A DNA stretch of 64,000 nucleotides from Aphanomyces cochlioides (lineage: Eukaryota > Oomycota > Saprolegniomycetes > Saprolegniales > Verrucalvaceae). The notes beneath the pieces are model-generated. The model had not been told where the DNA came from and did no database searches. It saw nothing but the letters and a program-made list of their open reading frames with translations. Made by a program: the position numbers and the translations under genes. The stretch lies in NCBI GenBank assembly GCA_019828595.1, contig JAHQRK010000009.1, forward strand, positions 496,001-560,000, in the 5' to 3' direction. Positions 54,171 through 64,000 of this stretch are shown in pieces (the first letter of the stretch is position 1; every line of letters starts with the position of its first letter).

Positions 54171-56316
54171 TCAGCGACGTGCGTAGGTGCACTTGGAATG
54201 AGTTTCCATGACAGTGCCAGATGAGAACGTATCAATTGTTGAGACGACTTGACTACGAACTGGCACGGCCTCCTGCTGCGGAGCGACTGCCAGTACTGCC
54301 GGTTCGTCTCGCTTTGATGCCTCCTCCGCCCCCTCCAGATGAGGATCTGCTATGGGATCTGTTCTACTCGTCGCCCCTCCAAATCGACGAGATCGAAGAG
54401 TGGTGCGATTCGTGTTCGCATATGCACGAACTTTGGTTCGAACATTGGTTTTGATGTCTTGAGTCGGAGATGCTCCTGGGGGAGCATTGGCAGAACTGCT
54501 TGGCTCTTTGGCCCCGCCAAAGTAGTTGTGGTAGCAATTCCAAAGACTAAAACCACCACCGGTGTGTCCGCCACTTCCGCTGGCGTGTTGCGATGAGGCT
54601 GTCGTTCCCGTTTTCTTGGCCTGGTTTTCAGCGGGTACAAGCTCTTGTACAAGGTTGACTGGGTTCGAGATAGAGTTGGTAGAGAGTCGTTGGACCAATT
54701 TTCTCCAACAATGCAGTGCGGCACAAAGCTGCTGTTGTCGTTGGTCGTTTCCGCGGCATCTTCTCGAATGCAAAAGCCACTGGGTAAACCATGCACCATC
54801 CATGATCCCACGACAATTCGTCGTCCACTGAACCGCTCGGTCGGATGATACGCTTGGTAGACGGGTTGCCCCAGGTACAATTGATCTTTGTCCTGGTTGT
54901 CATCGACAGTGTCCAATGTTGCGGCTTGGTTGGCAGCCGAGACGAAATCACGCGTGTCCTCGTAGTTCGAAGAGTAGACAACGCCAGCACCTTCCCGGTC
55001 GTACTTGGGCTTGGCGACGACCTTACCGCGGACTTTGATTTGATATCCTGCTCGTCGTAGCTAGCAGGGAGTAAATTTGGATGATTGGTGTACATTTGCC
55101 ACAACAATGCCAGGATTGCCTTGTTGCCGAGGATCAACTTCCAAGCAGGTTCGATCCATGTCGTTTTTGTTGTCGGCTTTCCATTCACAAAGAGCTGATC
55201 GCCAAGAACTTCCTCGGCGAGCCACTCGTATGGATAGAGTTTCCAAATTATGTCGATGTTTGGAGATGCGTCAGCGTCGTAGAATGGCAATGTTCGGTCG
55301 ACGAGTTGACCCTTCTCGGAATCCACTTCTAGGCTTGACACTTGGACTTTGATGGCATCCAGACCAGCTTTCACAGCCGTCCTGTACATGTAATTGACAT
55401 GCTCGCTTTCTTCCACGGAGGCGTTTGTTCCAGCTAGATGGACTCGCTGCTTCTCTGGCACAACTCGACGCCAGCCCTTCACCAAATAATCCTCAGTGTC
55501 ATTAAAACACAACGCACCAGGCTTCTCGGTCTTCAAAACTTCCTCGGCCCAGAGCTGTTGACCAACTGCGGTTTCAACCAGAGTTGTCGGGGTGTCTGCG
55601 TTGTACTCGAGCAACTTTGGTGGTCCACGTCCGTCCCAGATGAAGTCGAATCGACCCAGGAGATCTTTTTCTCGGCGAGCCCAACTTTCCTTGACGGCTC
55701 CACGCAAGTTCAATGGAATCTCAAATATATCCATGAGATCTTCCGAATTGGCAACCATGTCGACAGCTTTCAAACACATTGCATGCAAATTGAAGGTCGC
55801 ATCACGAAGAGTCTTGGCATCCGCGCTTTGGACATCGTAGGCTGCTTCGTCATTCCAGTACGACTGTTGAAAGTAGGCGTTGGTTTCATCTTCGACCCAG
55901 ACCGTGCCACCCATTCTAGCATGTTCAATGCCATTCGTGGCCAAGACTGACAATGGCAGCCGTTTTGGGAACCACACACGTCGAACGCCGCTTGGTAGAT
56001 CACCTCCAAGTTCGCCAGGCAAGGAATCGGCCTGGAGTTTCTTCGTCGAATCACCCTCGTGCTCGAGACGTCGCATCTCATCAGACGGCATCGAGCTGTA
56101 GACGGTGTGGGCAATGGTACAAAAGACGACTAATGCAAGGATCCCGGTAGAGTAATCGTCTCTGTCGGCTGGGTCGTTTGCAGCTCGGGTCGTCGCCTGC
56201 CGGGTATAACCGGTAGTTCGAGCTGATGCCAGCCAAGGAGCAGCTCTTGACCGACTGCGTTGTGGTGCTTGAGATAAACTCAGGACTGATCGCTTGGTCA
56301 AAGCCCGTCGCAACAT
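54171..56316 (-). CDS. Glutathionylspermidine-synthase-like ATP-grasp protein (apparent frameshift)
   Basis: The ATG at 56316 starts an Arg/Ser-rich N-terminus and a hydrophobic stretch (GILALVVFCTIAHTVYSS). The pre-ATP-grasp fold is clear: YWNDEAAYDVQ, LLGRFDFIWDGRGPPKLLEYNADTPTTLVE, VNYMYRTAVKAGLDAIKVQ, NIDIIWKLYPYEWLAEE, WKLILGNKAILALLWQMY, HPNLLPASY. The next block VVAKPKYDREGAGVVYSSN and then RRIVVGSWMVHGLPSGFCIRED lie in another frame, and I found no intron near 55040 that joins them, so a one-base deletion or sequence error is likely. The C-terminus may splice (89-nt intron) to a Gly/Ser-rich tail ending at 54171; a stop at 54350 is the alternative. In Escherichia coli this family makes glutathionylspermidine. 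Confidence 0.7.
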
Positions 56317-56521
56317 CTTCCAACTTGGCGAGAACGTCCGAAAGGTTTGAGGTCGGCAACGTACCTGCGACCGAGACCGTCACTCCCCACTACATACATT
56401 CTAATATCAATTGTCAATAATCACCCGGCGGCGGTCGGGTCCCGACCCTGCAAGGTCCATGCGATTTGACGTCAGTTTAGACAGCAGCGACTTCCCCTCA
56501 GTCGTCCTCGTTGCATTGCAA

Positions 56522-56707
56522 ATGCGCGTGTTCGTACGCATCGTAGGCTGTCTGCTATTCCTCGCGTTCTTCCAGGCAGATTGCTTCCTCGGGTCAGCAA
56601 ACGGCAACGTCAAGGAGCTGTTTGACTTGCTGGAACATGATGATGAACTTGACGACGCTGGGCTAGATATCCTAGTCATAAAGCAACCACTGGGATCGCC
56701 GCTGTGA
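56522..56707 (+). CDS. Possible small secreted protein
   Basis: From the ATG at 56522 a 61-residue peptide reads MRVFVRIVGCLLFLAFFQAD and continues CFLGSANGNVKELFDLL. That is a basic start, a hydrophobic core and a plausible cleavage near the Ala/Asp/Cys, then an acidic segment. It looks like a secreted peptide or the first exon of one. The frame continues upstream to 56411 without changing this reading. The rest of 56317-56956 shows nothing else. Confidence 0.33.
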   Translation: MRVFVRIVGCLLFLAFFQADCFLGSANGNVKELFDLLEHDDELDDAGLDILVIKQPLGSPL

Positions 56708-56956
56708 TCTGAGACGTTGTAGGCACTCTTGGCCTTCGCGGCAGCAATCCAGAATTGGTTTTAGAAGGACGCTTCGCAAACTGGAATGTGCATCCTGGCG
56801 TTCATCTGTCCGAGTTCCATGGAAGCCACTGTCTAGTGTGATGCACTTCGGTGTAAGCACAATCCCCTCACTGAAATAGTTACAGAGTGAAAAAGCATGG
56901 ACACAAACAACTTTGGTTGATCGGACTCACTAAGGAAGGCAGTGACCGAGCTTTCT

Positions 56957-58630
56957 CTAGTAGTCGTCGGAACGCCCTGCCTCCAAGATCGCAAATGTTC
57001 GCAGCTCACGCATTCGCGCAGCAAAGAATCGCGTGTCGATATCATACTGCTTTCGTGACCGCGCTGCCATCGCCTCTCGCTCGGCAATACTCAACTCCAG
57101 CAGACGATCCACTGCATTGCACAAATCGCCGTCAGAAAAATCGCCGATAAGACCGCCTTCATCTTCAATGAGAGGGTGCTCACCCTCAAAGCCGCCGCCA
57201 AGGAGCATGTGCGGATGCGTCCTTCGTGTGACTGGCACGAGAACCGCCGACTCGGGATTCAAGAACTCGTTCATGGGTGGTAAGTCGGTTGTGACGATGA
57301 GCGCACCGGCAGCACGCGCTTGGTTCAAGTAGTGGCCATAGCCTTCCATCGTACTCGGACACAAGAAATACGACGTGTCCGCCAACAGAGTGCCGTACTG
57401 CTGGGCGTCCATGCCATCGACGTGAACTTGGACCCGCCCATTTGACTCTTGGACTCGCTTGTCCCATTGCTCTTTGTGCGCGTCATTGTATCGACCCTTG
57501 TCAATCACAACCTTGAGTGGCGGGAAATCTGGTCGCGACATCCAGCACCCAAAGACCTGGTGCGTTCCTTTGAACGGGCTTCCACCGCTGGCGTGGGCGA
57601 AAACCACGTTCGTAAAGTTTTTGACGACCTTCTCGCCCGAACGCCATTTCGCAAGTGTAGCAATGTCCGCAGATGAGTGACGCGTGTAGAACACTCGCGC
57701 CTTGCGTGGGTTGCCGTTCTGCTTGAACCACTTGGTCGCACGGCGCGCGCAGATCGCAGTCTTGCACAGGATGGCGTCGGCACTCCAGTACTCGGGTGCC
57801 TGTAGCTGACCCATTTCAATGTTGGGCATGACATAAAGCTTCTTGGTCGAGGGCCAGTCGGCGCGATCGTCGTACCAGTAGCGGTTGAACATGATGACGG
57901 GCGTCTTTGGACACAACTCGTAGTAGCGATATTTTTTCTTGGACACAGGATCCTCGAACGAGTCTTCGAGAACCCACTGCGGCAGTAGACGTGACTCGAG
58001 GTACTTGAGGTACGCGACCGAGTCCTCGCAATATCCATTGCCGCGAATGCCCAACGGGTGATAAATATCGATGTCCGGGCACTGGCGGATCTTGTTGAAC
58101 AAATCCGGGTCATCGCGGTGGATGAGATGGCTCTTTGACATGTTGTTGTTGCGCGCGTACTGCCACTCGACGATGCTTTCACTGTACTTGAGGCAGGCTT
58201 CGTGAAGCATGGCGTGGTGGAGCGCGTCCTCCAACGGGATGGGCTCCACCAGCGACGACGAAAACACGGACGGTGGATAGATGACATGGTTTGGCACATA
58301 GTCAATAGACGCAAGCGTGTCATTCGCGATGGCAGGTAGTTCATCGATGGCTTTGGACTCGGCGCATCCTCCTGCAGTGTCATTCGCGATGGCAGAATGT
58401 GCATGGATGAAGTTGAGCTCGGCGCTTCCTCTTTGCACAATGGAGAGCTCAAAGTAGTTGATGACGCCAAGGAGTGCGATGCAGACCAGTGGCAGCCCCA
58501 CGGTCAAATTACGCGCGGAATACGCTCTGGTTCTCTTTGTTTGTTTGTGAGGCTTCTTGTTGACCATTTCCGTCACGTCGACGGCCACAGACTCGCGGGA
58601 TTCGTCATTGAGAAGGCGATCGTCGTCCAT
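56957..58630 (-). CDS. Type II membrane glycosyltransferase (GT4-like), copy A
   Basis: This is a 557-residue protein with an N-terminal cytoplasmic tail, one signal anchor (NLTVGLPLVCIALLGVINYFE, about 41-61), a stem and a lumenal catalytic domain, so probably Golgi-resident. The ATG is at 58630 and the stop at 56957, without introns. The catalytic half carries VIMFNRYWYDD, LYVMPNIEMGQLQAPEYWSA, ILCKTAICARRATKWF, CPSTMEGYGHYLNQARAAG and LIVTTDLPPMNEFLNPESAVLVPV. The last two give the EGYGHYLNQA and NPESA features of GT-B retaining enzymes of the GT4 kind. The donor and acceptor are unknown. A close paralogue lies at 62125-63918; the duplication includes the 3' flank. Confidence 0.75.
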   Translation of the reverse strand: MDDDRLLNDESRESVAVDVTEMVNKKPHKQTKRTRAYSARNLTVGLPLVCIALLGVINYFELSIVQRGSAELNFIHAHSAIANDTAGGCAESKAIDELPAIANDTLASIDYVPNHVIYPPSVFSSSLVEPIPLEDALHHAMLHEACLKYSESIVEWQYARNNNMSKSHLIHRDDPDLFNKIRQCPDIDIYHPLGIRGNGYCEDSVAYLKYLESRLLPQWVLEDSFEDPVSKKKYRYYELCPKTPVIMFNRYWYDDRADWPSTKKLYVMPNIEMGQLQAPEYWSADAILCKTAICARRATKWFKQNGNPRKARVFYTRHSSADIATLAKWRSGEKVVKNFTNVVFAHASGGSPFKGTHQVFGCWMSRPDFPPLKVVIDKGRYNDAHKEQWDKRVQESNGRVQVHVDGMDAQQYGTLLADTSYFLCPSTMEGYGHYLNQARAAGALIVTTDLPPMNEFLNPESAVLVPVTRRTHPHMLLGGGFEGEHPLIEDEGGLIGDFSDGDLCNAVDRLLELSIAEREAMAARSRKQYDIDTRFFAARMRELRTFAILEAGRSDDY

Positions 58631-59588
58631 GGAAGCTTACTTTGCACTTTTCAACAAGTTGTTCTGGTGCCGTGCGCTCAGTTGCGTAACACAACATCCT
58701 GGAGCTCCATCTCCATACTGTACATTGATCGGTTGTCAGTCCACAATGTGTGCAAACTCCGAGATAAAATATGTAAATTCCCGAATAAAATCACACTTCA
58801 AGTGATCTTTTTGAATTTTCGTCCGTCTTCAGGGTGTCCATGGCACGGCCATGTCATATTCCTTGGGGACACGTCGCCCTTCATGGTCTATCTTACAGAG
58901 CTACATCCTTGGAGATCATCTTCCATTTTGGACTTTGACGAGACAGCTGACGTGACGACAAGTGTCAAACTCCTATACAATAATCAGGCCATACCTGTGA
59001 CTGTGGAGCAATTCCTTCATACCAGGAGTGACACCCCTGTTTTATCACATTTACCGTCGTAAGATCGTGAAACCTCTTTAAATTCATGTTTTCTAGATAC
59101 TAAAAACTATTTAATCCCAAAGGTATTATTTACTGATGATCCATCCTCAATATTTCTCTAAGATCATAAGCGCAGAATACATTGTATAATACAATTTATA
59201 ACATCCTGCGTCAGACAGGAGCATTCACCCAACAACAGCACAGAAGTTGCCATCAATGAGGCTGTTTAAACTTTCATGTCACCTTTATATTGCTTAATCG
59301 GTGATTTTCAGTCTTCCTTGCTCTGCCACCATTTTTAAAAGTGGCGCAAAAGCCACGTATTACTCTTATAATTTATCAAATCAATTGTGAAAGGTATCAC
59401 ATTGTTGGAGAGTGATAGATAGGTACATCTCCAGCGTGTGATAGTGAACCATCACACTTGCAGTGTGAATGCTGGGTGAGATCATTTCCCAAACATTTGA
59501 CTTTTGTATACTATACACACAACATGTCACATTCACGGCGAGTGTTCAAATCACAAAGATTTGCTGACCTCTCATTGAAGATTTATCA
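58631..59588. other. AT-rich spacer before Crypton 2
   Basis: About 960 bp. A plus-strand frame near 58800-59062 is open but has no family character. A 7-bp inverted repeat GTGTGAT...ATCACAC with an 8-nt loop lies at 59436-59457, and related GTGTGA/TCACAC words recur nearby. This could be the left end of the Crypton. Confidence 0.45.
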
Positions 59589-61692
59589 ATGCCTCGTGGC
59601 ACTAAGCGAAGATCTCGTGTCACGTTGGATGCGGACGGTGCGGGTGCCATAGCGACGTCATTGAAATCCAAAAGAATCAACTTAAGTACAAGACGAGCGT
59701 ATGCGTCAAAAATGAGGCTGATGATTGAGTGGCTCCGCGAGAAATATCCACAAGTTGTTCATGAAGACGGGAGTCTACTGCTACCGCTTCCAAAGAAGGC
59801 GGTGCTTGGATTTTTTGGCCACTTATGCGAGCCAGCTCACGACTGCGATACTCACTCTATCCATGCCGAGGACGCTGCCAGCCCACCGCTCTCTTTTTCT
59901 TGCATTGAAGGATATCGCAGTGCCCTCATCGACGTTTATCGCAACCAAACAATTGAGCTCGATAAAGTCCTCAATGCTGAGCTAAAGAGTGTATTGGAAG
60001 GGTACGAGAAAACAATCAATACTCTGAAACAGCGTGGATTGATGAATATTAACGAAGGGAAACGGCACTTGAAATCAAATGGATACGATCTTTTGGCCAC
60101 TAAACTCATGCAGCAAGTACCGGATGGAAATGGTCAGTCATGGGCTACAGTTGTCTTTTCTTGGACTTACTTTGTGTTGCAGTGGAATCTCATGAGTCGC
60201 TCAGACTCAATTGACAAGATCATGGTACAGCATATTGAATGGGCAGAAGATTCGTTGATCATTGAAGAGCAAGGGCACAAAGGCGATCAAACCGGTGCTG
60301 ATAAATATGGCAAACACTTGTATACCAATCCATACGAGCCAAATAAGCCCAATTCTCGATCTTGCCGTTTTGCTATTTAGCTTTCCTGAGAGGACAGATG
60401 GCCGACATCAACTATTTACTGGCACAGACAACAAAGGACGCTTTGGGCGTGCCATCAGTAAGATTCTACTTTAGCTTAATGATGACGAGCTACAATTTCT
60501 TGGATGCGAACGTAGAGATATCGCGAACCACAGCATTCGAAAAGGTAGTAGTACATATGCTCTTGGTCAAATCAATGGTCCCAACCCCGTTTCAGTGTAT
60601 TTACGTATGGGACAGAGTTTGGGCCAGTTGCGTGATCGGTACATCCATTTTGGTGAGGGCGCAGACCAACTCTGTGGACGCATGGTGGCTGGTTTACCTT
60701 TTGATTCAGAAACATTTGGTGTCCTGCCTCCCCATTTTGACCCCCATGTCATGAACAATGCTTACTGGCAGAGCCTCGTTTCTGGATATGATCGATATCC
60801 TAGAGCTGCTCAGACAATCTTTCCGTTTTTGCTTGCATCCCTCATCTATCATGAGTCGTATTTAAGATCACATTTGGACGTACGGCATCCAATTTTCACG
60901 TCACGAGCTTTTTCCCACAATTCATTGCTTGATCAATTGCGATCCTCGATTGTACTTGCAATTGGAGCTTCAACAGTTTGTACTCTTAAAGCAACTGGCA
61001 TTCCACCCCACCTTGCTGTAGCAAACAAAGTTGCTAAACTGGTTGACGAAGTGTTGAAATTGAAGAATGATTTGGCCAATATTCCTTCCCTGGTGGCTAC
61101 AGCTGTGTCAAATGAGCTTCGTGAAAGCTTTACGATCAATGGAGTGGCTCCAATGACATTGAGAGACATTGATTCAAGATTAGATGCATTTCGAGTTAGT
61201 ATGATTGATATTTTGCGAAAGGAGTCCATCCAATCCATTTCACAACAAAGCGAAGAACATGTCCAAGTGGAATGGAAAACGTGGTCTGCAAACGACGGAC
61301 AAATCTGTCACTTTGTTCCTCCTGATTGAGAATTTCCAGCACGAATTACTGTGAAGGCAGCTTGGGATTTGTGGCAGTTTGGTGATAGAAATACTGGTAT
61401 ACGACCCTACAAGCTCATTATCCAGCAGTATGACGTCAACTCCAAGCACCAAATGCGATATCGCCGAGTGTATTCAGTCATGACGGAGCTTGGTCGATTG
61501 CAAGAGACTCCAAGCTTATCCCAGAACGATGCCAAGTTCACAAGCTCCCAGTGGCTGAAGTCGTTGTCCTTTTCCAACGGTGTTTCACTGTTCTACTTGC
61601 CCGACTCTATCCACTTGGCAGCAAGCAACGATGTGATGAGATTGCTTGTGGTACCCTCTACAACAGGCTTTGCATCTATCGGAGATCGGTAA
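59589..61692 (+). pseudogene. Crypton 2 tyrosine recombinase, decayed
   Basis: The ATG at 59589 opens MPRGTKRRSRVTLDADGAGA. The core-binding part includes NLSTRRAYASKMRLMIEWL; QWNLMSRSDSIDKIMVQHIE holds the first catalytic Arg. The frame then shifts by one base near 60347 and continues PILDLAVLLFSFPERTDGRH and LFTGTDNKGRFGRAISKILL, hits TAG at 60472, resumes LGCERRDIANHSIRKGSSTY (HxxR) and RDRYI (nucleophile Tyr), and meets TGA at 61327. The tail VKAAWDLWQFGDRNTGIRPYKLI, to 61692, resembles a GCR1_C DNA-binding domain. So one frameshift and two stops break it. It is a different lineage from the 10.6-kb copy, sharing only the catalytic framework and general layout. Confidence 0.8.
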
Positions 61693-62124
61693 GCTTAATA
61701 TAAATGAGTCGATGCCACTTGCTTGATGTTTCTTGCTTAATGCTTCTTGCTTGATCCACTTCTTGTTGAGTTCTTGTTTGACAATGATAGTCACATTTCT
61801 CATTGATTTTCATCCAATCATTTCATAGTGATACGTTCCTATCACAGATGCCTAGATTATATACTTTGTGAGATGAAATGTGAGGACATGCTTGATTGAG
61901 TACTGCCCCACATTTGCTTGTACGCTTGGTAGGCACAGCCATCCCTCGGCAGGGTCCTCGCTGGGGCAGATCCTCCTCACGGATGGGGAGACAGTGACGT
62001 GCCGTCATTGCTATAGCCGCTACATGTGAGCTCACAAAATACCAACACCTGCAGAAACAACATGACACATTTTTCGTTTGGTGGATTATCGGATTCACTA
62101 AGGAAGACAGTGACCGGGCCTTGT
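61693..62124. other. Spacer with duplicated 3' flank of the glycosyltransferases
   Basis: About 430 bp. The part next to 62125 (from about 62080) resembles 56910-56956, the 3' flank of copy A, including ACTCACTAAGGAAG versus TTCACTAAGGAAG, so the duplication unit includes sequence beyond the stop codon. Near 61720 the words CTTGCTTGAT and TTCTTGCTT repeat imperfectly. Confidence 0.5.
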
Positions 62125-63918
62125 CTAGTAGTCGTCGGAACGCCCCGCCTCCAAGATCGCAAATGTTCGCAGCTCACGCATTCGCGCAGCAAAGAATCGC
62201 GTGTCGATATCATACTGCTTACGTGAACGCGCCGCCATAGCCTCTCGATCGGCAATACTCAACTTCAGCAGACGATCCACCGCATCGCACAAATCGCCGG
62301 CAGAAAAATCGCCGATAAGACCACCATCGTCTTCCTTGAGGCCGTGCTTACCTTCAAAGCCGCCGCTAAGGAGCATGTCCGGGTGTGTTCTTCGCGTAAC
62401 ACGCACAAGCACCCCTGATTCCGGATTCAAGAACTCGTTCATGGGTGGTAAGTCGGTTGTGACGATGAGCGCACCGGCAGCACGCGCTTGGTTCAAGTAG
62501 TGGCCATAGCCCTCCATCGTACTAGGACACAACATGTACGACGTGTCGGCGAGCAAAGTGCCGTACTGCTGGGCGTCCATGCCATCCACGTGCACTTGGA
62601 CCCGACCATTCGATTCCTGGACGCGCTGGTCCCATTGCTGCTTGTAGTTCCCATTGTATCGACCCTTGTCAATCACAACCTTGAGTGGCGGGAAATCTGG
62701 TCGCGACATCCAGCACCCAAAGACCTGGTGCGTTCCTTTGAACGGACTGGCACCGCTGGCGTGTGCGAAAACCACGTTGGAAAAGTCTTTGACGACTGTC
62801 TCGCCCGAACGCCATTTCGCAAGCGTAGCAATGTCCGATGATGAGTGACGCGTGTAGAACACTCGCGCCTTGCGTGGGTTACCGTTCTGCTTGAACCACT
62901 TGGTCGAGCGGCGTGCGCAAATCGCAGTCTTGCACAGGATGGCGTCGGCACTCCAGTACTCGGGTGCCTGTAGCTGGCCCATTTCAATGTTGGGCATGAC
63001 ATAAAGCTTCTTGGTCTTGGGCCAGTCGGCACGGTCGTTGTACCAGTAGGCGTTGAACATGATCACAGGCGTCTTCGGACACAACTCGTAGTAGCGATAT
63101 TTTTTCTTGGACACAGGATCCTCGAACGAGTCTTCGAGAACCCACTGCGGCAGTAGACGTGACTCGAGGTACTTGAGGTACGCAACCGAGTCTTCGCAAT
63201 AGCCATGACCACGAATTCCCCCAGGGTGGAATATATCGACGTCCGGACACTGGCGGATCTTGTTGTACAAATCTGGGTCGTCGCGGTCGGTCAGATAGCT
63301 GGACGACATGTTGTTGTTGCGCGCGTACTGCCACTCGATGATGCTTTCCGTATGCTTCATGCACGTTTCGTGGAGCATGGCTTGGTGGAGTGTATCCTCC
63401 AACGCGATGGGCTCCGCCAGTGACGACGAGAACACAGACGGCGGATAGATGACGTGGTTCGGCACAAAATCGATTGACGCAAGCATGTCATCAGCGGTCG
63501 CAGGCAATTCATCGATGGCTTTGGACTCTGTGCTTGTTGCGGTTGACGCAGGCGGGGTATTCGCGATGTCAGACAGTGAATGGATGGCGTTGGACTCGGC
63601 GCATCCTGTTGTAGACGCAAGCGTGTTATTCGCGATGGCAGACACAGCATGGATGGCGTTCGACTCGGTGCTTCCTCTGAGAGCAATGGAGAGTTCAAAG
63701 TAGTTGATGGCGCCGAGGAACACGGTGCAGACCAGTGCTAGCCCCACCGTAAACACTCGTAGGGAACACGCATTAGCGTAACGAGCAGCATATTCAACCG
63801 CTGTGGTTCTCTTAATTCGATGCTTCTTCGTGGAAACTTCCGTCACGTCGGCGCGCCATGAGTCCAACGGCGCGACTGACGCGCGTGATTCGTCATCGAG
63901 AAGGCGATCGTCGTCCAT
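62125..63918 (-). CDS. Type II membrane glycosyltransferase (GT4-like), copy B
   Basis: This is the paralogue of 56957-58630. The longest frame opens at TTG; the first ATG is at 63918 (MDDDRLLDDESRASVAP), giving 597 residues without introns. The signal anchor (VFTVGLALVCTVFLGAINYFE), the catalytic blocks (PNIEMGQLQAPEYWSADAIL, CPSTMEGYGHYLNQARAAG, NPESGVLVRV) and the C-terminal AILEAGRSDDY match copy A almost residue for residue. The stem is about 40 residues longer because a unit of the type ESNAIHAVSAIANNTLAST is repeated roughly three times against two in copy A. The two genes point the same way with Crypton 2 between them, so the insertion may postdate the tandem duplication. Confidence 0.75.
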   Translation of the reverse strand: MDDDRLLDDESRASVAPLDSWRADVTEVSTKKHRIKRTTAVEYAARYANACSLRVFTVGLALVCTVFLGAINYFELSIALRGSTESNAIHAVSAIANNTLASTTGCAESNAIHSLSDIANTPPASTATSTESKAIDELPATADDMLASIDFVPNHVIYPPSVFSSSLAEPIALEDTLHQAMLHETCMKHTESIIEWQYARNNNMSSSYLTDRDDPDLYNKIRQCPDVDIFHPGGIRGHGYCEDSVAYLKYLESRLLPQWVLEDSFEDPVSKKKYRYYELCPKTPVIMFNAYWYNDRADWPKTKKLYVMPNIEMGQLQAPEYWSADAILCKTAICARRSTKWFKQNGNPRKARVFYTRHSSSDIATLAKWRSGETVVKDFSNVVFAHASGASPFKGTHQVFGCWMSRPDFPPLKVVIDKGRYNGNYKQQWDQRVQESNGRVQVHVDGMDAQQYGTLLADTSYMLCPSTMEGYGHYLNQARAAGALIVTTDLPPMNEFLNPESGVLVRVTRRTHPDMLLSGGFEGKHGLKEDDGGLIGDFSAGDLCDAVDRLLKLSIADREAMAARSRKQYDIDTRFFAARMRELRTFAILEAGRSDDY

Positions 63919-64000
63919 GTCAGCTTTCAACTGTCCTTTTGACCTCGTGAGAAGAAGCTCTCTCCTGCACGTCTGACCTCTTGAGAAGTGCTGGTGCTGA

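Noticed and set aside
57505..58470. Minus-strand 321-residue Ser/Arg-rich ORF overlapping glycosyltransferase A
   Set aside because: It is an alternative frame of the same strand with low-complexity composition, and it recurs at the matching place in the paralogue only because the DNA is duplicated.

Overview
The window reads as nuclear DNA of an oomycete, most probably a saprolegnialean water mould (Aphanomyces or Saprolegnia type). The reasons are compact gene packing on both strands, very short GT-AG introns (about 39-48 nt wherever I could place both ends), Crypton tyrosine-recombinase transposons, a multi-saposin secreted protein, a C2-PH-ankyrin-WW-FH2 domain mix, and several flagellar genes (CCDC103/DNAAF19, CFAP69, CFAP97-like) expected in a zoospore-forming organism. 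All family names come from reading the translations; no database search was run.

Layout. 1-10.1 kb: five minus-strand housekeeping genes (SCFD2-like Sec1 protein running off the left edge, P5A ATPase ATP13A1/SPF1, PP2A B56 subunit, Hikeshi/OPI10, and a membrane-anchored BACE-like aspartic protease). 10.3-13.1 kb: a Crypton broken by one stop codon, flanked by near-identical 25-nt direct repeats. 13.98-15.1 kb: a CLYBL-type citrate lyase beta-like gene. 15.8-22.2 kb: an array of equilibrative nucleoside transporters whose middle member survives only as a 3' fragment. The missing part is occupied by inverted ~450-bp repeats flanking a coiled-coil/transmembrane gene with a 12-bp coding minisatellite, and one repeat arm sits inside an ~0.8-kb element with ~125-bp terminal inverted repeats. 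22.3-26.0 kb: a ten-domain saposin gene. 26.7-27.2 kb: a Tourist-like MITE.

27.8-32.2 kb: the C2-PH-ANK-WW-FH2 gene. 32.3-34.0 kb: a divergent pair of cilium genes sharing a 220-bp promoter rich in TCCGGA palindromes. 34.0-37.0 kb: a LysE-like exporter and an SLC37-like sugar-phosphate antiporter. 37.2-46.6 kb: two thrombospondin type-1 repeat membrane proteins, clear paralogues, flanking CFAP69. 47.3-48.7 kb: complex III core protein 2 behind a cluster of CCAAT boxes. 49.2-52.7 kb: METTL17/Rsm22 and Ap4A phosphorylase. 54.2-56.3 kb: a glutathionylspermidine-synthase-like ATP-grasp gene with an apparent frameshift. 57.0-63.9 kb: two paralogous type II glycosyltransferases with a second, unrelated and heavily decayed Crypton between them.

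The genes do not form one pathway. Recurrent themes are the secretory route and cell surface (SCFD2, P5A ATPase, aspartic protease, saposins, TSP1 proteins, glycosyltransferases), flagellar assembly, mitochondrial respiration and translation (QCR2, METTL17), and local duplication with transposon damage. Many initiation codons were moved from the longest open frame to the first plausible ATG because the longest frames began at GTG or TTG.
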